A stretch of 64,000 nucleotides of DNA from Plantibacter flavus (GCF_002024505.1 NZ_CP019402.1:3658001-3722000); one strand, 5' to 3'. Shown: positions 1-10,620, numbered from the stretch's first letter. A program made the numbers and translations. The notes: generated by a model not told the origin, from the sequence alone.

Positions 1-3000
1 TCCGCGGGTCGGCACTGTCACGCAGCAGATCCTCGATCAACGTCCGCTGCTGCGCGTTGAAGGTGATGACCCCGAGCGACGGCGTCTCCTCCGGCGAGGC
101 CTCGAAGCGCCGCGAGATCTCCTCGACGATCGCCTGCGCCTCCACCGGGTTCGTCCGCAACGACTTGCCGCGGCCTCCCCGCTCGAACTGCCCGTCGAGC
201 CGGACGAACGCCAGCCCGTGACCCGCGACCCCACCGTCACCCGCGCCCGCGAACGGCGCCGGGAACGACGACAACTGGCTGTCGTAGTAGTGGTGGTTCG
301 AGAACGCGATGAGCGACTCGTCCTGGCTTCGGTAGTGCCACGACAGCCATTTGCTCGGCACCCGCGCCTGCACGCACTCGGAGAGGATCGACTCCTCGTC
401 CTGCAGCACCTCGCTCGTGAAGTCGGCGTCGTCATCGATCGTCGCGCCGGCCTCGGCGAACGTCGTCGGCGGCATCTGCTTGCTGTCGCCCACGACGACG
501 ACCGAGCGCGAACGCCCCATCGCCCCGATCGCGTCGGCGACCCGGATCTGCGACGCCTCGTCGAACACGACGATGTCGAACAGTTCGGCAGCCGCTGGGA
601 AGAACCGCGCGACCGACTCCGGGCTCGCGAGCGTGCACGGCATGATCTGCGTGATGAGCTCGCCGAAGTTCTCGAGCAGCGCACGGACGCTCATGCCGCC
701 GCGCTGGCGGTCGATCTGCCGACGCAGCCCACCGACCTGACCGCTCTCCGACTGCGAACTAAACGTCCGCAAGCCGAGCACGGACGCCGGGATCGCCCGC
801 GGCAACTCCTCTCGCACGGCCTTCACGCTCGTGGTGAAGCGGGTGACGCTGCGGTTGTGGGCGGTGGCGTCGAAGGCGTCGAGCGTGGTGGTGCGCTCGC
901 GCTCGTCGATCGACGCCTGCGCGAGGCCCTTCTCGAAGGCGAGCGTCGCGTCCTCGGTCTCGATGCGACCGGCGAGGATGGCGGCACGGACGTCGTCGAG
1001 TCCGTGGGTGCGGAGCGGTTCGATGACCCGCACGAGGTCGAGCCAGCGTTCGAGGACGACGGGCTCGGCGGCGTCGAGACGGCGGGCATCGCGCGTCGAC
1101 CGCCAGGCCTGCAAGAAGCCCTCGCCACCCGACCACGCCGACAGGCGCTCGGTGGTGACGGCCGCGGTGCGCAGGAAGTCGCTCCAGGTGCTCGCGAGCG
1201 TCGTCAGCGCCTGCGCCGCCTGCTGCGACGGCTGAGTCGTGGCGTAGTGGTCGCGGACGGCGGTGATGAACGCGTCGTCGGGCGTGCCCGGCAGGCGGAA
1301 GCCCTCCGACAGCCAGCGGTACCAGCCGAGGAGTTCGCGCACGGGCTGGGTCGGCTCGACGAGCGGGTTCCAGCGATCGCCGACGAGCGGCAGGGCGGTG
1401 GACCGGAGCGTGCCGCGGAGCTGGACGAGGCGGTCCTGGGCCGCCTTCGCCTCGGTGAGCTGCGGCACGAGCTGCTTGACCTTGAATGACGCTGCGTCGA
1501 CGGCGAGCACATCGCTCAGCTGGGCGAGCGCGGCCCGGAGCCGCTTCTTGCGACCGAAGAAGCTCGACGCCGCGGCCTGCTCGGCGGCGCGGAGCGGGCC
1601 GGCGATGTCGCGGTCGAGGATGGCCGCCGTGAAGGTCGAGCGCCACTCGGCCTGGGCGTCGCGGAGCTGTTCGGCGGCGGCGAGGGCGTCGTCGAGCCGG
1701 GAGAAGTCCTCGGGCCGCGTTCCCGCCATCAGCGCGCCGATCGGCAGGCGCGGCGCGGCGACCGCGGTCGACCAGAGGCCAAGGAGGTCGGGGCGCGACG
1801 CGAGGCGCAGGGTGTCCATCGGGAGGCCGGCGTCCAGCGTCGTCACCAGAGCAGCGTCCAGCGCGCGGGCGGCCTGCTGCACGGTCGCGGCGTCGAGCCC
1901 GGGAGCTGACGGGCCGTCGAGGAACGCCCACGGGTGCGTCGTGCTCGGGCGCGCGAGGTCGGAGCGCTCGGGGAGGTCGCGGAACACCTGCCGCAGCTGC
2001 TCGAACGCCTCGGGCGTGCCGGCGGCGACGAGCTGCTCGGGGATCACCATCGGGACGAGGTCGTGGTCCATCGCGAGCAGGCGACTCCGCGCGGAGTAGA
2101 GGGAGAAGCCGGCGGCGTTGACCTCGTGGAGGCGGTCGGCGTAGCGGGTGAGGGTGCGGAGGCCGGACTCCGACAGCTCGCGGTTGGTGCTCAGCGCGTC
2201 GATGTCGGCCTTGGTGCGGAGGTCGAGGCCGGTCTTGATCTGCGCACGGACGACGTTGGGCCTGGCGCCCTTGTCATGGAGGTCGAGCGAGAAGGCGCCG
2301 AGTCCGACGTCTTCGAGTCGCTGCTTGACGACGTTGAGCGCTGCACGCTTCTCGGCGACGAACAGGACCCTCTTGCCCTCGGCGAGCGAGCGGGCGAGCA
2401 GGTTGGTGATGGTCTGCGACTTGCCGGTGCCGGGAGGGCCTTCGAGCACGAAGGTGCGGCCGGCGACCGCTTCGGCGACGGCGTCGAGCTGCGAGGAGTC
2501 GGCGGCCACCGGGCAGTCGAGGCCGAGACGGTCGAGGTCGGTGTCGGTCTGTGCGGGCGTCGGGTCGGCGTAGGCCTCGAGCGGCGAGTTGATGAGGTGG
2601 TCGACGAGGCTGTTGGACGCGAGGGTCTCCCAGTTCTCGTCGAGGTCCTTCCACAGCCGGTACTTCGCGAACTGGAGGATCGACAGCGACGCCGTCTCCT
2701 CCACGCGGAACGGCAGGCCGGCGTCGAGGATCGCCTGGCGCACGGCGGTGAACGCGGCCGGGAGGTCGATGCCGGAGCCGTCCTCGACGGGGTTCGCGAG
2801 TCCGGGGATCTCCAGACCGAAGCTCAGGCGCAGCTTCTCGAGCAGGCAGTAGTTGGGCGTCGACGAGCCCGACTCGTCGAGGGTGAGGCGGTAGGAGGAG
2901 CCGCGGCTCGTGGTCGTGAGCGTGACGGGCACGAGCACGAGGGGTGAGCGGAGGTCGCGGTCGCCGAAGCGCCAGCTCAGCATGCCGAACGCGAGGTAGA

Positions 3001-5120
3001 GGTTGTTGGCGCCGGTCTCTTCGACGATCGTCTTGGCCTTGTAGGCGAGGGCGCGGAGCTTCGTCGGGTAGGCGGCCTCGGTGACGTCGATGAAGGCGCT
3101 CTTCTTGTCCTCGAGGAAGGTGATGCGGTCGCTCTCGGCGAGGTCGCGGCCGAAGCGGATGCCGCGCTGCTGGTCGATCGTGGCGACGCTGTCGGAGGCG
3201 ACGAGGGTGAGTGGGGTGCCGTGGTTGATGCTGTCCTCGAGGCGGCCGAGTGCGGGGCCGGGGACGGCGAGCTCGAAGCCGGAGCGGTCGGTGTAGTTGA
3301 TGAGCTTGTTGCGGAGGCTGAGGTCGAGGAGGGCGTTCTTCCAGGTGGAGACGCGTTTCGGGACGTCGGGGCTGTGGCCGGCTGCGGTCGACTCGGCGGT
3401 GGCCAGGGCGTCCTGCGTGAGGGCGCGGGCTTCGGGTGCCTGGTAGAGGGTGACGACGGGTTCGCCCTCGGCGCCTACGCGGCGGCTCGGCAGCGGGTAG
3501 ATCTTGCGGAGGCGGGCCTGGACGACGTCGGTGACGCCGATGAAGTCGTCGAGTGAGCCGGCGAGGTGTTCGGTGTGGGGCCGGCGGGAGGCCTCGGCGA
3601 AGGTGGCGGAGCTGCCGGTGAGCATGGTGGTCTCGACGACACCGATGCGGCCGAGTTCGAGGGAGTTGACGGCTTCGGAGACGTCGGTGCTGGCGACGAC
3701 GTCGAGGGTGGTCTGGACGCGCCAGTAGCCGAGGAAGATGTGGTCCTTGAGCAGCCAGAGGAGGGGGTGGATGCCGATGGCTTCGAGGACGGACGCGAGC
3801 AGGATGGTGGTGTCGAGGCAGGTGCCGAGGTGGCTGGTGAGGACTTCCTCGGGGGTGCGGACCTTCTGGCCGCTCTGGCCCCAGCTGGCGGGCGGTTCGG
3901 CATAGCGGATGTCGCGGGCGCGGGCGGCGGCCCAGACGGCGGCGACGATGGCGTCGATGCGGGCGGGGTCGTCGAGTTGGTAGGTGGCGAGGGAGCTGTT
4001 GCCGGTCTGCTTGTCGAGGAGGTCGGAGACCTCGAGCATGAGTTCGCTGACGACGAGGGCGTTGGGCTGCACGTGGGCGGCGAGGAGTTCGAGGCCGAGC
4101 TGCACAGGTGCGGCGATCCACTGGTTGGACGCGAGCACGGTGACCGGGCTCTCGACCGTGCCGAGCTCGGTGCCTGCGGCGTCGCGCACGGTGACGCGGA
4201 TGACGCCGGGGCGCTGTTCTTCGCCGAGGAGCATGCGGCGCGGGTCGAGGAGGACCTCGGGGCTGCGGAGGAGGGTGGTGCGGCCTTCGCCGAGGTCGGC
4301 GAGGAGCACCTTGGTGTCGGCGAGGGCGCCGTCGGCGGTGACGACGTCGATCTCGACGGACGCCGCGCGCCGTTCCCCACCGTGGTTCTCGAGAACGATC
4401 TCGTCGATCACCGCGATGCTGCAGTGCGCCATCGCGTAGCTGAGCGTCGGCGTCGCGCTGACGCGGATGGAGACGGAGGTGGGGACGGCGTCGGGTGCGG
4501 ACGAGGAGCCCGCGGCGCCGTCAACGGAAATGGAGGCTGCGGCGCTCTGCCCATCTTCCGCTTCGGGACCGTCGGCCAACCCTGTCGACGCAACCGCTCC
4601 GGTCCCTGAGCCTGTCGAAGGGCCCATCTCGTCTTCGTTCGCCGTCTTCGTCAACGCACCCGTCTCGGTCCCTGAGCCTGTCGAAGGGCTCAACACCCGC
4701 CCCTTCAACACCCCCACGGCCGCAGCCTGCTCCACCGCCCCAACGCTCTCCAACAACAACTGCATCGAATCCAACGCCCGATACGCAGACTGCTCCGTGA
4801 ACCCTGCGTTGTGCGCCCAGGCGTTCCGAACCTCCCGAAGCTCGCTCGCGTACCCGCGAGCACTCCGCGACAGCACGCGGTCGAACGGGTACCCCAGCTC
4901 CCCGATCCGTTCGGTCATCGCCCGAAGCATGAGCGACACGTCTGTCGCAGAGTACCGCCCGTGCCCGGTCCCGCCCGCGCGATCCTTCTCTTCGATGATC
5001 CGAGTCCACTCGACCCCTGGCGCCGCCTCGGCGAACGCGCCCTCGACGACGGGACGAAGCCCCGACCCGAGCTGCTCGAGCCCCTGGCCGACAGCGGTGT
5101 TAAGTTCAGGAGGGTTCACG
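1..5120 (-). CDS. Giant Swt1-HEPN/DUF4011-type SF1 helicase, C-terminus beyond window
   Basis: About 1,706 codons are visible; the 3' end lies outside the window. The start is a GTG at 5120 preceded by GAAAGG; the ATG at 5136 is in another frame. Domains in order: residues about 1-125 resemble the Swt1-family HEPN domain (ERIGELGYPFDRVLSR, then VRNAWAHN); a low-complexity linker at about 130-215; a transglutaminase-like stretch around 420-470 (HLGTCLDTTILLASVLEAIG, then DHIFLGYW); the DUF4011 signature LDLSLRNKLINY near 597; then an SF1 helicase with Walker A GPPGTGKSQ near 894, Walker B VVFDEASQ near 1518, VVVGDSKQMPP near 1540 and a YRSQDESLIAFSN motif. Such proteins usually end with a nuclease-like domain, which would be outside. 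Role is unproven; HEPN plus helicase architecture suggests nucleic-acid surveillance or defence. Two copies of the dispersed 23-bp repeat sit inside the linker. Confidence 0.85.
4601..4689. repeat. Two copies of the dispersed CCCTGAGCCTGTCGAAGGG repeat inside a coding region
   Basis: Copies at 4601-4623 and 4667-4689 lie in the linker of the giant helicase gene. Read on the minus strand each encodes the same peptide, PSTGSGT, in frame, so the reading frame survives. The same repeat occurs about 25 times in the window, otherwise between genes. Confidence 0.85.
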
Positions 5121-5295
5121 AGAGGGGCCTTTCATCTGGTCCCGCGTGTTGCGAGATCACGTTCGCCTGCAACACGGCGGCGTCTGCCGTTTCGGCATTT
5201 AACTTCGAACCGGCCCGCCCCCGAAAGTCCGGACTCAACAAGAGCCTAGGTTGAGGTCTCCCACATCGACCCTAACGAAAGGATGCGACAGCTAG

Positions 5296-6105
5296 CTGCC
5301 GACGTCTGCTCCTGCGCTGATCCTCGGTGAGCACGATGTCGCGCAACCCGAGTTCGCCGAACTCGTCGACCAGTACGACCTCGTCATCGCGCACCGGATG
5401 GACCATGACGAGCCGTGGCCGTCGGAGCAGCTGTCGGTGACGACGCTGTTGAGCGAGCCGTTCGACGTGGCGATGTCGGTGGGTCACCCACTCGCTGGGC
5501 GATCGTCGGTGTCGGCGGCCGAGCTCGCGGACGAGTCGTGGATCGCAGCGCACGCTGGCTTCGCGCCAGATGTCGCGCTCGGTGTGGTCGAGGCGACGGC
5601 TGGGGTGCGGTTCCAGCGGGCGCATCGGGTGAACGACTACCACCTGGCGGCGTCGCTCATCGTGGGCGGGGAGTTGCTGGCGTTGTTCCCGCGGTACACG
5701 GCGCCGCGGGCGGACCCGCGGTTGGTGCTGGTGCCGCTGGAGGACGTGCGGATCGCGCGCAACATCGACGTGCTCGCGCGGCCGCATGCGCTCGCGCGGG
5801 TCGCGGTGGCGGGGACCTTGGAGCGGCTGCGGGGTGCTGCGGATGTCTTGCAGCGCGCGCGGCCCTCGGCGTCGGCTGCGGTTGGTCCCGGCTTGCACCA
5901 CGTCGAGGTGTGGCTGGCGGACGTGGCTGCGGAGCGGGCGGGCTGGGCGTGGTTGCTCGGTCGTGTCGGCTTCACGATGGTGAGCGAGTGGTCCGGCGGT
6001 GAGTCGTGGGAGGCCGGCGACACGTACCTGACGCTGACTGCGTCGCCGAACCTGAGCGCGGAGTCGCACGACCGGCGTGTACGGGGTCCCATAGGGGGCT
6101 CATGA
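5296..6105 (+). pseudogene. Chimeric remnant: LysR effector domain fused to VOC N-terminus
   Basis: The open frame runs from just after a TAG at 5293. Residues up to about 6.0 kb minus 140 nt read as the C-terminal half of a LysR-type effector-binding domain (FDVAMSVGHPLAGRSSVSAA, later HLAASLIVGGELLALFP); the N-terminal HTH is missing. Then, without a stop, the frame passes into the start of a glyoxalase/VOC-like protein (HHVEVWLADVAAERAGW, then SWEAGDTYLTLTASPNL) which breaks off after SAESHDRR near 6080. Both partners are incomplete, so I read this as decay debris rather than a working fusion. The abrupt loss of the VOC frame near 6080 coincides with the start of the accessory island. Confidence 0.7.
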
Positions 6106-6160
6106 TCCCCGAGCGAAAACCCCGGGAAGTCAAGGGTGTGGCGCGCTCCCTCGCGCTCGA

Positions 6161-6192
6161 TTGATGGGGGTCTCATTTGGACACCCCATCAA
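6161..6192. terminator. Perfect 9-bp stem hairpin, likely bidirectional terminator
   Basis: TTGATGGGG and CCCCATCAA form a perfect 9-bp stem around a 14-nt loop, inside which GTC and GAC can also pair. It overlaps the stop codon of the minus-strand HTH gene (6173). No long T tract follows on either strand. Confidence 0.5.
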
Positions 6193-6646
6193 ACGAGCGC
6201 AGATGAGCGGTCGGTGCGTGGCATCCGGCGGCTGAGCACCTGAAAACGACCGCCCGCATCAACGAGCTCCTCTGCTTTCCAGCCTGTGCGTGAAGGGATG
6301 TCCAAGCTGCACCCCCGATGATCGCGGCGAGGCGCTCGCGCTGTTCGGCGTTCAGCTGCGGAGCTGCTGCAACGACGCGCGCCACGGCAGAGTCGATCTC
6401 CGCGGCCGCACGTGGACGACCGACGACCGGCTGGGCCATCGAGTCGAGGTGTGCCGATTCCACGTAGAGTCGACGCCCCACCCGTTCTGCCGGCAGATTG
6501 CCGTCAGCAACGCGCTTGCGGAGCGTGGAGTAGCCGATGCGCCGCGCGTGCGCGGCCTCTTGAAGGGTGATGAATCGAGAATTGGTCTGGGGTGTGGCGT
6601 GAGTAGGCAAGCCCACTCCTCTCATGAGAGAAAGGAGCACCTGCAT
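6173..6646 (-). CDS. Excisionase/MerR-like helix-turn-helix protein
   Basis: Up to 157 aa. The segment ITLQEAAHARRIGYSTLRKR, followed by VADGNLPAERVGRRLYV, is a winged helix-turn-helix of the kind found in excisionases and helix_turn_helix_17 proteins (a DNA-binding helix followed by a positively charged wing). The C-terminal half (AAEIDSAVARVVAAAPQLNA and on) is Ala-rich and without recognisable domain. Start is uncertain: ATG 6646, ATG 6625, or a downstream TTG at about 6610 preceded by GAGAGGAG are all possible. It is the first gene inside the accessory island, a usual position for a recombination directionality factor or island regulator; no integrase lies beside it, so function is inferred only from the fold. 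Confidence 0.65.
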   Translation of the reverse strand: MQVLLSLMRGVGLPTHATPQTNSRFITLQEAAHARRIGYSTLRKRVADGNLPAERVGRRLYVESAHLDSMAQPVVGRPRAAAEIDSAVARVVAAAPQLNAEQRERLAAIIGGAAWTSLHAQAGKQRSSLMRAVVFRCSAAGCHAPTAHLRSFDGVSK

Positions 6647-7051
6647 GTCTCACGGGCCACCTGCCGGTGCCTTCTCGCCAGGACCCCGCCGTCGCGATCC
6701 GTTGTTCATCAGTTCGATGACCGTCGGGTCATCATGCGCTGGTGTCGCATTCACCGGGGCTGTGGCCTCATATATTCGACGGGCGGGGGGCCATTCCCGT
6801 GGTTCCCGTCGGGTGCAATCCGTTTTCGGATCCCGAAGAACGCAACACTGTTGAGCGTTTCGTTTCAATTCATTAAGTCTCGTTTACGAGCAGAAAATGA
6901 GACTGCTGCGCGGGCCGTCGTCTCTCGCGATCTCGCGCGTCCACCGCGCGCGGTCACTGCTCGGCTTCAGCGGGATCATCGGCCCCGAGCGCTCCCGTAG
7001 ATTTGAACCCGTGAAGTCATCGCAGGCGACCGAAATCCGAGGAGTCGTTCA
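6647..7051. other. Non-coding interval with inverted repeat at 6877-6903
   Basis: No convincing gene in either strand. GTCTC (6877) and GAGAC (6903) form an inverted repeat around an AT-richer core just upstream of the nuclease gene; it could be an operator or promoter region. The short open frames here have no domain-like sequence. Confidence 0.4.
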
Positions 7052-8128
7052 ATGCCGGTTGAAATGAGAATGTGGCGAATCGATGGCCAGAACCCGAAGC
7101 CGCTCACGCCGTCAGCCCTTCCTACGGAGAGCGAGCTGCATCAGTTTCTGCGTCAGGACCCTTCGCTACTGGGCACGGCGCTTCTCGTCATCGGCAGTGA
7201 GGTCATTACCCCATACGGCAAGCGTTTGGACTTGTTGGCGATTGATGCCGACGGAAATCTGCACGTGCTCGAGCTGAAGCGCGATCTCACACCACGAGAG
7301 GTCGTCGCGCAGGTGCTCGACTACGGTTCGTGGGTGTCCACCCTATCCCGTGACGACGTCATCGACATCGCTGAGAAGTACCTTGACCAGTCGTTCGAGG
7401 CGTCCTTCGAGGAGGTGTTTGGCGGCGCACCACCAGACGAGCTCAACGGTGAGCTGCAGCTCACGGTGGTGGCCTCAGGACTTGACGCGAGCTCGGAGAG
7501 GATCGTCACGTATCTTCGTGGGTTCGGAGTTCCGATCAACGCCGTGTTCTTCACGTACATCGAGGACGACAACCGACGCTATCTGGCGCGATCGTGGCTC
7601 ACGGCATCTGATGACCGAGCCCCGAGTAACATCGCGAAATCGACATCGAAGCGTGCTGCGTGGAACGGGCTCGACTGGTACGTGTCGTTCGGTGGGGAGC
7701 GGTCCTGGGACGATGCCCGCCACTTCGGGTTCGTGTCTGCCGGCGGAGGGAAGTTCTACTCGCAAACAATCCGTGCTCTACCCGCGGGCGCAAGAATTTG
7801 GGTCTACATCCCACAGACCGGCTACGTCGGCGTTGGCACAGTTGTGGCCCCCGCAGTCCGATTCAGTGAGGCGCAAGTGGTGGTAAGCGGTACGCCGGTA
7901 CTGCTCGCGAACCAGCCGCTCACTGGCTCCTATGCGCACCCTGGCGCTGAGACGGACGATGACGACGAGTGGGTCGTACCAGTTCGGTGGATCCACACCG
8001 TTCCGCAGGCCGAGGCATATCAGGAGAAGGGGCTCTTCGCGAATCAGAACAGTGCCTGCAAGCTGCGCCAGGAGTTCACGCTCGAACGGCTCGCTCAACA
8101 CTTCGACGTTCAAGGCGAAGGGGAATGA
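7052..8128 (+). CDS. NucS-like PD-(D/E)XK nuclease with C-terminal PUA/EVE-like region
   Basis: 358 aa; GAGGAG lies 7 nt before the ATG. Residues 50-80 hold a PD-(D/E)XK core: RLD (D60), then E74-L-K76 in HVLELKRD, with REVVAQVLDYGSWV after it, the arrangement seen in the C-terminal domain of endonuclease NucS (DUF91) and related restriction nucleases. From about residue 205 (WNGLDWYVSFGGERSWDDAR, then GARIWVYIPQTGYVGVGTV) the sequence resembles PUA/EVE-like folds that read modified bases in some restriction systems. Nuclease plus possible modified-base reader suggests a standalone, modification-dependent defence nuclease; that is inference. No partner gene is coupled to it. Confidence 0.7.
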   Translation: MPVEMRMWRIDGQNPKPLTPSALPTESELHQFLRQDPSLLGTALLVIGSEVITPYGKRLDLLAIDADGNLHVLELKRDLTPREVVAQVLDYGSWVSTLSRDDVIDIAEKYLDQSFEASFEEVFGGAPPDELNGELQLTVVASGLDASSERIVTYLRGFGVPINAVFFTYIEDDNRRYLARSWLTASDDRAPSNIAKSTSKRAAWNGLDWYVSFGGERSWDDARHFGFVSAGGGKFYSQTIRALPAGARIWVYIPQTGYVGVGTVVAPAVRFSEAQVVVSGTPVLLANQPLTGSYAHPGAETDDDDEWVVPVRWIHTVPQAEAYQEKGLFANQNSACKLRQEFTLERLAQHFDVQGEGE

Positions 8129-8718
8129 GTTCCCGGTCGCGAGACTCCCGCCTCTGTCGACCCGATGTTGGGCAGCCCCATATTCGACGGTGGCCGACCG
8201 GACAGCGAGAAGGGGCGCCTCTCGTTGAGCCCAGTAAGCTCCAGGCTTCCCTCATGGCGAAGAATATGCGGCCTAGGTAGCTTCCTCGTCCTCGCGGTGC
8301 TAACAGGTGGAATCTGGCTGACTTGGATCTTCGTCCGGGAAATGCGCCGCCGGTAGCGAGCTACCCGCTGCGACGGCCCAGTGACGGCGGGGCACTGCGC
8401 AGCACCTATCGGATAGATGCGCCGGTCGAGCCGGTCGGGTGCGTCGGTGCCGCATTGACCCGGTTGCGTGCGGTTGTCCGTGGGCTGGGAGTTCATCTCG
8501 CGAATCGCGCAAGCAAGTGCTCGCTGCCCTCACCTCCTCCGTTAGAGAATCGCTCGATGAAGTCTCGCTGACTCATCCGGTCACGAGCGGATCACTCGTA
8601 CTCCCACAAGGCAACGATGCACGCGGAAAATAGCCACTCGCCGAAAGAACAGATACCGTCAGCATCGAGAACTCCACGACTTCAGGAGACCTGAATCAAC
8701 CAGCAATGGCGCAATCTC
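8129..8718. other. Non-coding or weakly coding interval
   Basis: About 590 nt without a clear gene. One short frame at 8165-8356 (63 codons) ends with a hydrophobic stretch (GSFLVLAVLTGGIWLTWIFV) followed by REMRRR and could be a single-pass membrane microprotein, but there is no good ribosome binding site and no other support. Confidence 0.35.
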
Positions 8719-9594
8719 GTGAGCGAAACGCAGCTTGCAACCGAAATGATCCTTGACGGGATCCGGCGCGTTTCCACCGTGCCCATGGGATGGGACAACC
8801 AGCGTCTTGTCAACGTTTCCTACGATCAGACATACCCCCTGCAGCTCGGGTTGCACCTGTACACCAGTGGCCTGGAGCGCTTGTGCAAACTAGCTCTCGC
8901 ATGTCACGGCTTGCTTGAGAGCGGATCCTTCACCAGTGTTCGAAGGTATTTGCACCGCCTCAGTGATCTACTGGACGGGTTGGAACAGCTGGACCCGACA
9001 CGCTTCGAGGTGGCAAGCAGTCGCTACCTCGACCGCCCTGAGGACGAGTTCGGAGAGGACTTGGTCGCCTGGCTGGAGGGCTTCGCGTCGGGCGGCGGTC
9101 GTTACGAGCTCATCGACTCGCTTTCTCGCACCGATGCCGAAGTCCTCACGTGGGATATGTGGGCGGGATTCTGCTCGCGCGGCGTCGTCTCCGATGACGT
9201 GAAGCTAACCATGAGCGTCCACGCAGGTGTCGGTAACGCTCTATCGGACGTATGCACGGCTGCGGACCTGGAGAGTACGACCAGTGCATACGTGGAGATG
9301 GCTCAGCGCGAATTTTCTCAGCCGGCTGTCGCGGTTGGTCTCGCAATGCACCGTCGTGCGCGTTGGGCCGCCGAAATCTTGAGCGCCATCACTTACTACA
9401 CGAGCAATCGACTGCCGATCCTGCAGGAAGTCGTGTACGTCCTGACTCACCCGTCCGATGAGTTCTTCATGTGGGAGATCGCCCGCCTTTCAGATCGCGG
9501 CGTCATCACGGAGGAGCTCACGACTCACTTTGAAGCCTTCACCCGCGACGAGCCCGACGATGAGAACGGAGCCCTCGAAGACGGGGATTGGTGA
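8719..9594 (+). CDS. Uncharacterised protein, possibly HEPN-like
   Basis: 291 aa from a GTG start. Not recognised. It is soluble, mostly helical in character, acidic at the C-terminus (TRDEPDDENGALEDGDW), with long amphipathic segments such as LGLHLYTSGLERLCKLALAC followed by SVRRYLHRLSDLLDGLEQL. Short helical hypothetical proteins of this kind in defence islands are often HEPN-like, but I cannot find a clear R-x4-6-H motif, so this is only a suggestion. It stands alone between the nuclease and the frameshifted gene downstream, with about 170 nt to the next start. Codon use is less GC-biased than in the flanking chromosome. Confidence 0.6.
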   Translation: MSETQLATEMILDGIRRVSTVPMGWDNQRLVNVSYDQTYPLQLGLHLYTSGLERLCKLALACHGLLESGSFTSVRRYLHRLSDLLDGLEQLDPTRFEVASSRYLDRPEDEFGEDLVAWLEGFASGGGRYELIDSLSRTDAEVLTWDMWAGFCSRGVVSDDVKLTMSVHAGVGNALSDVCTAADLESTTSAYVEMAQREFSQPAVAVGLAMHRRARWAAEILSAITYYTSNRLPILQEVVYVLTHPSDEFFMWEIARLSDRGVITEELTTHFEAFTRDEPDDENGALEDGDW

Positions 9595-9767
9595 TCGTAC
9601 AGAGAGCAGGCGGCCCTACCCGCGAGCGCTGCGTTCGACTGCGATAAGACCTTCGAGCTCGGCCGCCGTTGAGGCGGGCCGGCTCGCAGCCTTATCCTCA
9701 CCATCAGAGGCACAAGCGGCCCAACGCCGCCTCGCTTGCATCCGCAGGGCATGCGTAGGCTGTGCTA

Positions 9768-10620
9768 ATGAGCGATTCGATTCCTGCGGCGTTCGCTCCC
9801 ATCGCTGAAGGCTGGGCCATGGTGCACGCTCGTCTAGCTCGAGCGGAGGAACACTACGCGGCTTTCGGGCGAATCTGGGCGGAGCATCTCGATCAGATGC
9901 CTCATCGGCTGGAGATGGAGACCGAGGATGAGGACACGATCAAAGTGCGGGTCCGCCGAGGCCGTGACCTTCCCGTCGAGCTGTCCGTCGTGTTCGGCGA
10001 GCTTCTGTACGAGCTTCGATCAGCGTTAGACAATTGCCTCTATGCAGTGGCAGTGCTGGTATCTGGCGAGGATCCGCCACCGAATGCCGCTCGACTGGAA
10101 TGGCCCACCCGGCTCAGCGCAGCCGAATGGATGAACCAGTCGTCACTGGTACCGCCAACTTCCCGACTCGATTACCCAGGCGCTGGAAGCGATTCAGCCA
10201 TACAAGGCCGAAACACCGAGCTGGAACGCGCTGGGGATCCTGCACGACCTTGCTCGTGTAGATCGTCACCGATCACCGCACGGTCTTGGCATCTATCTCA
10301 CCGAGGCCCGTCTCGCCCTCAACAACAAAGAAGTCGACCTGCTGGACCTACGCCACAGCGGGATCGTCTGCGACGGCGACACAGTCGCTCGCGTACGACT
10401 GCTGCACGGGATCGAGCTTTCGCCGTCCAACTTTGATCTCGACCTCCAATTCACCGTCGATGTCTCAAGCGTGGAAGCATCCATCGGACCGCACGGGAAG
10501 ATCGGCCGCCCCTGGGGTCCGCTGGACAACCGACTTCGTGCTCTCATCAAAGCTGCCCGTGAGTACACCGACGGACTATTCGGTATCGCCGCGGACCACA
10601 TCAGTCGGACCGGAGCCTGA
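9768..10620 (+). pseudogene. Uncharacterised protein interrupted by one frameshift near 10140
   Basis: ATG 9768 follows TAGGCT by exactly 6 nt, a leaderless start. The first frame reads about 124 residues (LPVELSVVFGELLYELRSALD, then RLEWPTRLSAAEWMNQ) and then degenerates; the frame one base over continues the protein (RHWYRQLPDSITQALEAIQP, SWNALGILHDLARVDRHRSP) to a TGA at 10618. Removing one T near 10138 would restore about 283 residues. The GELLYELRSALDN segment followed by a C-terminal R-H-R-S-P-H-G stretch is typical of a common family of hypothetical proteins with HEPN-like helical bundles. Either a recent pseudogene or a sequencing error. Confidence 0.6.

Noticed and set aside
2274..4380. 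Minus-strand ATG-started frames at 2274-4121 and 3475-4380
   Set aside because: They are in other frames than the helicase and read as Arg/Pro- or Ser/Pro-rich shadow sequence.
218..4609. Long plus-strand open frames (218-1489, 1934-2947, 3566-4609)
   Set aside because: They are shadows of the minus-strand helicase gene; their translations are Arg/Glu/Gly-rich without domains, while the minus frame shows all helicase motifs.
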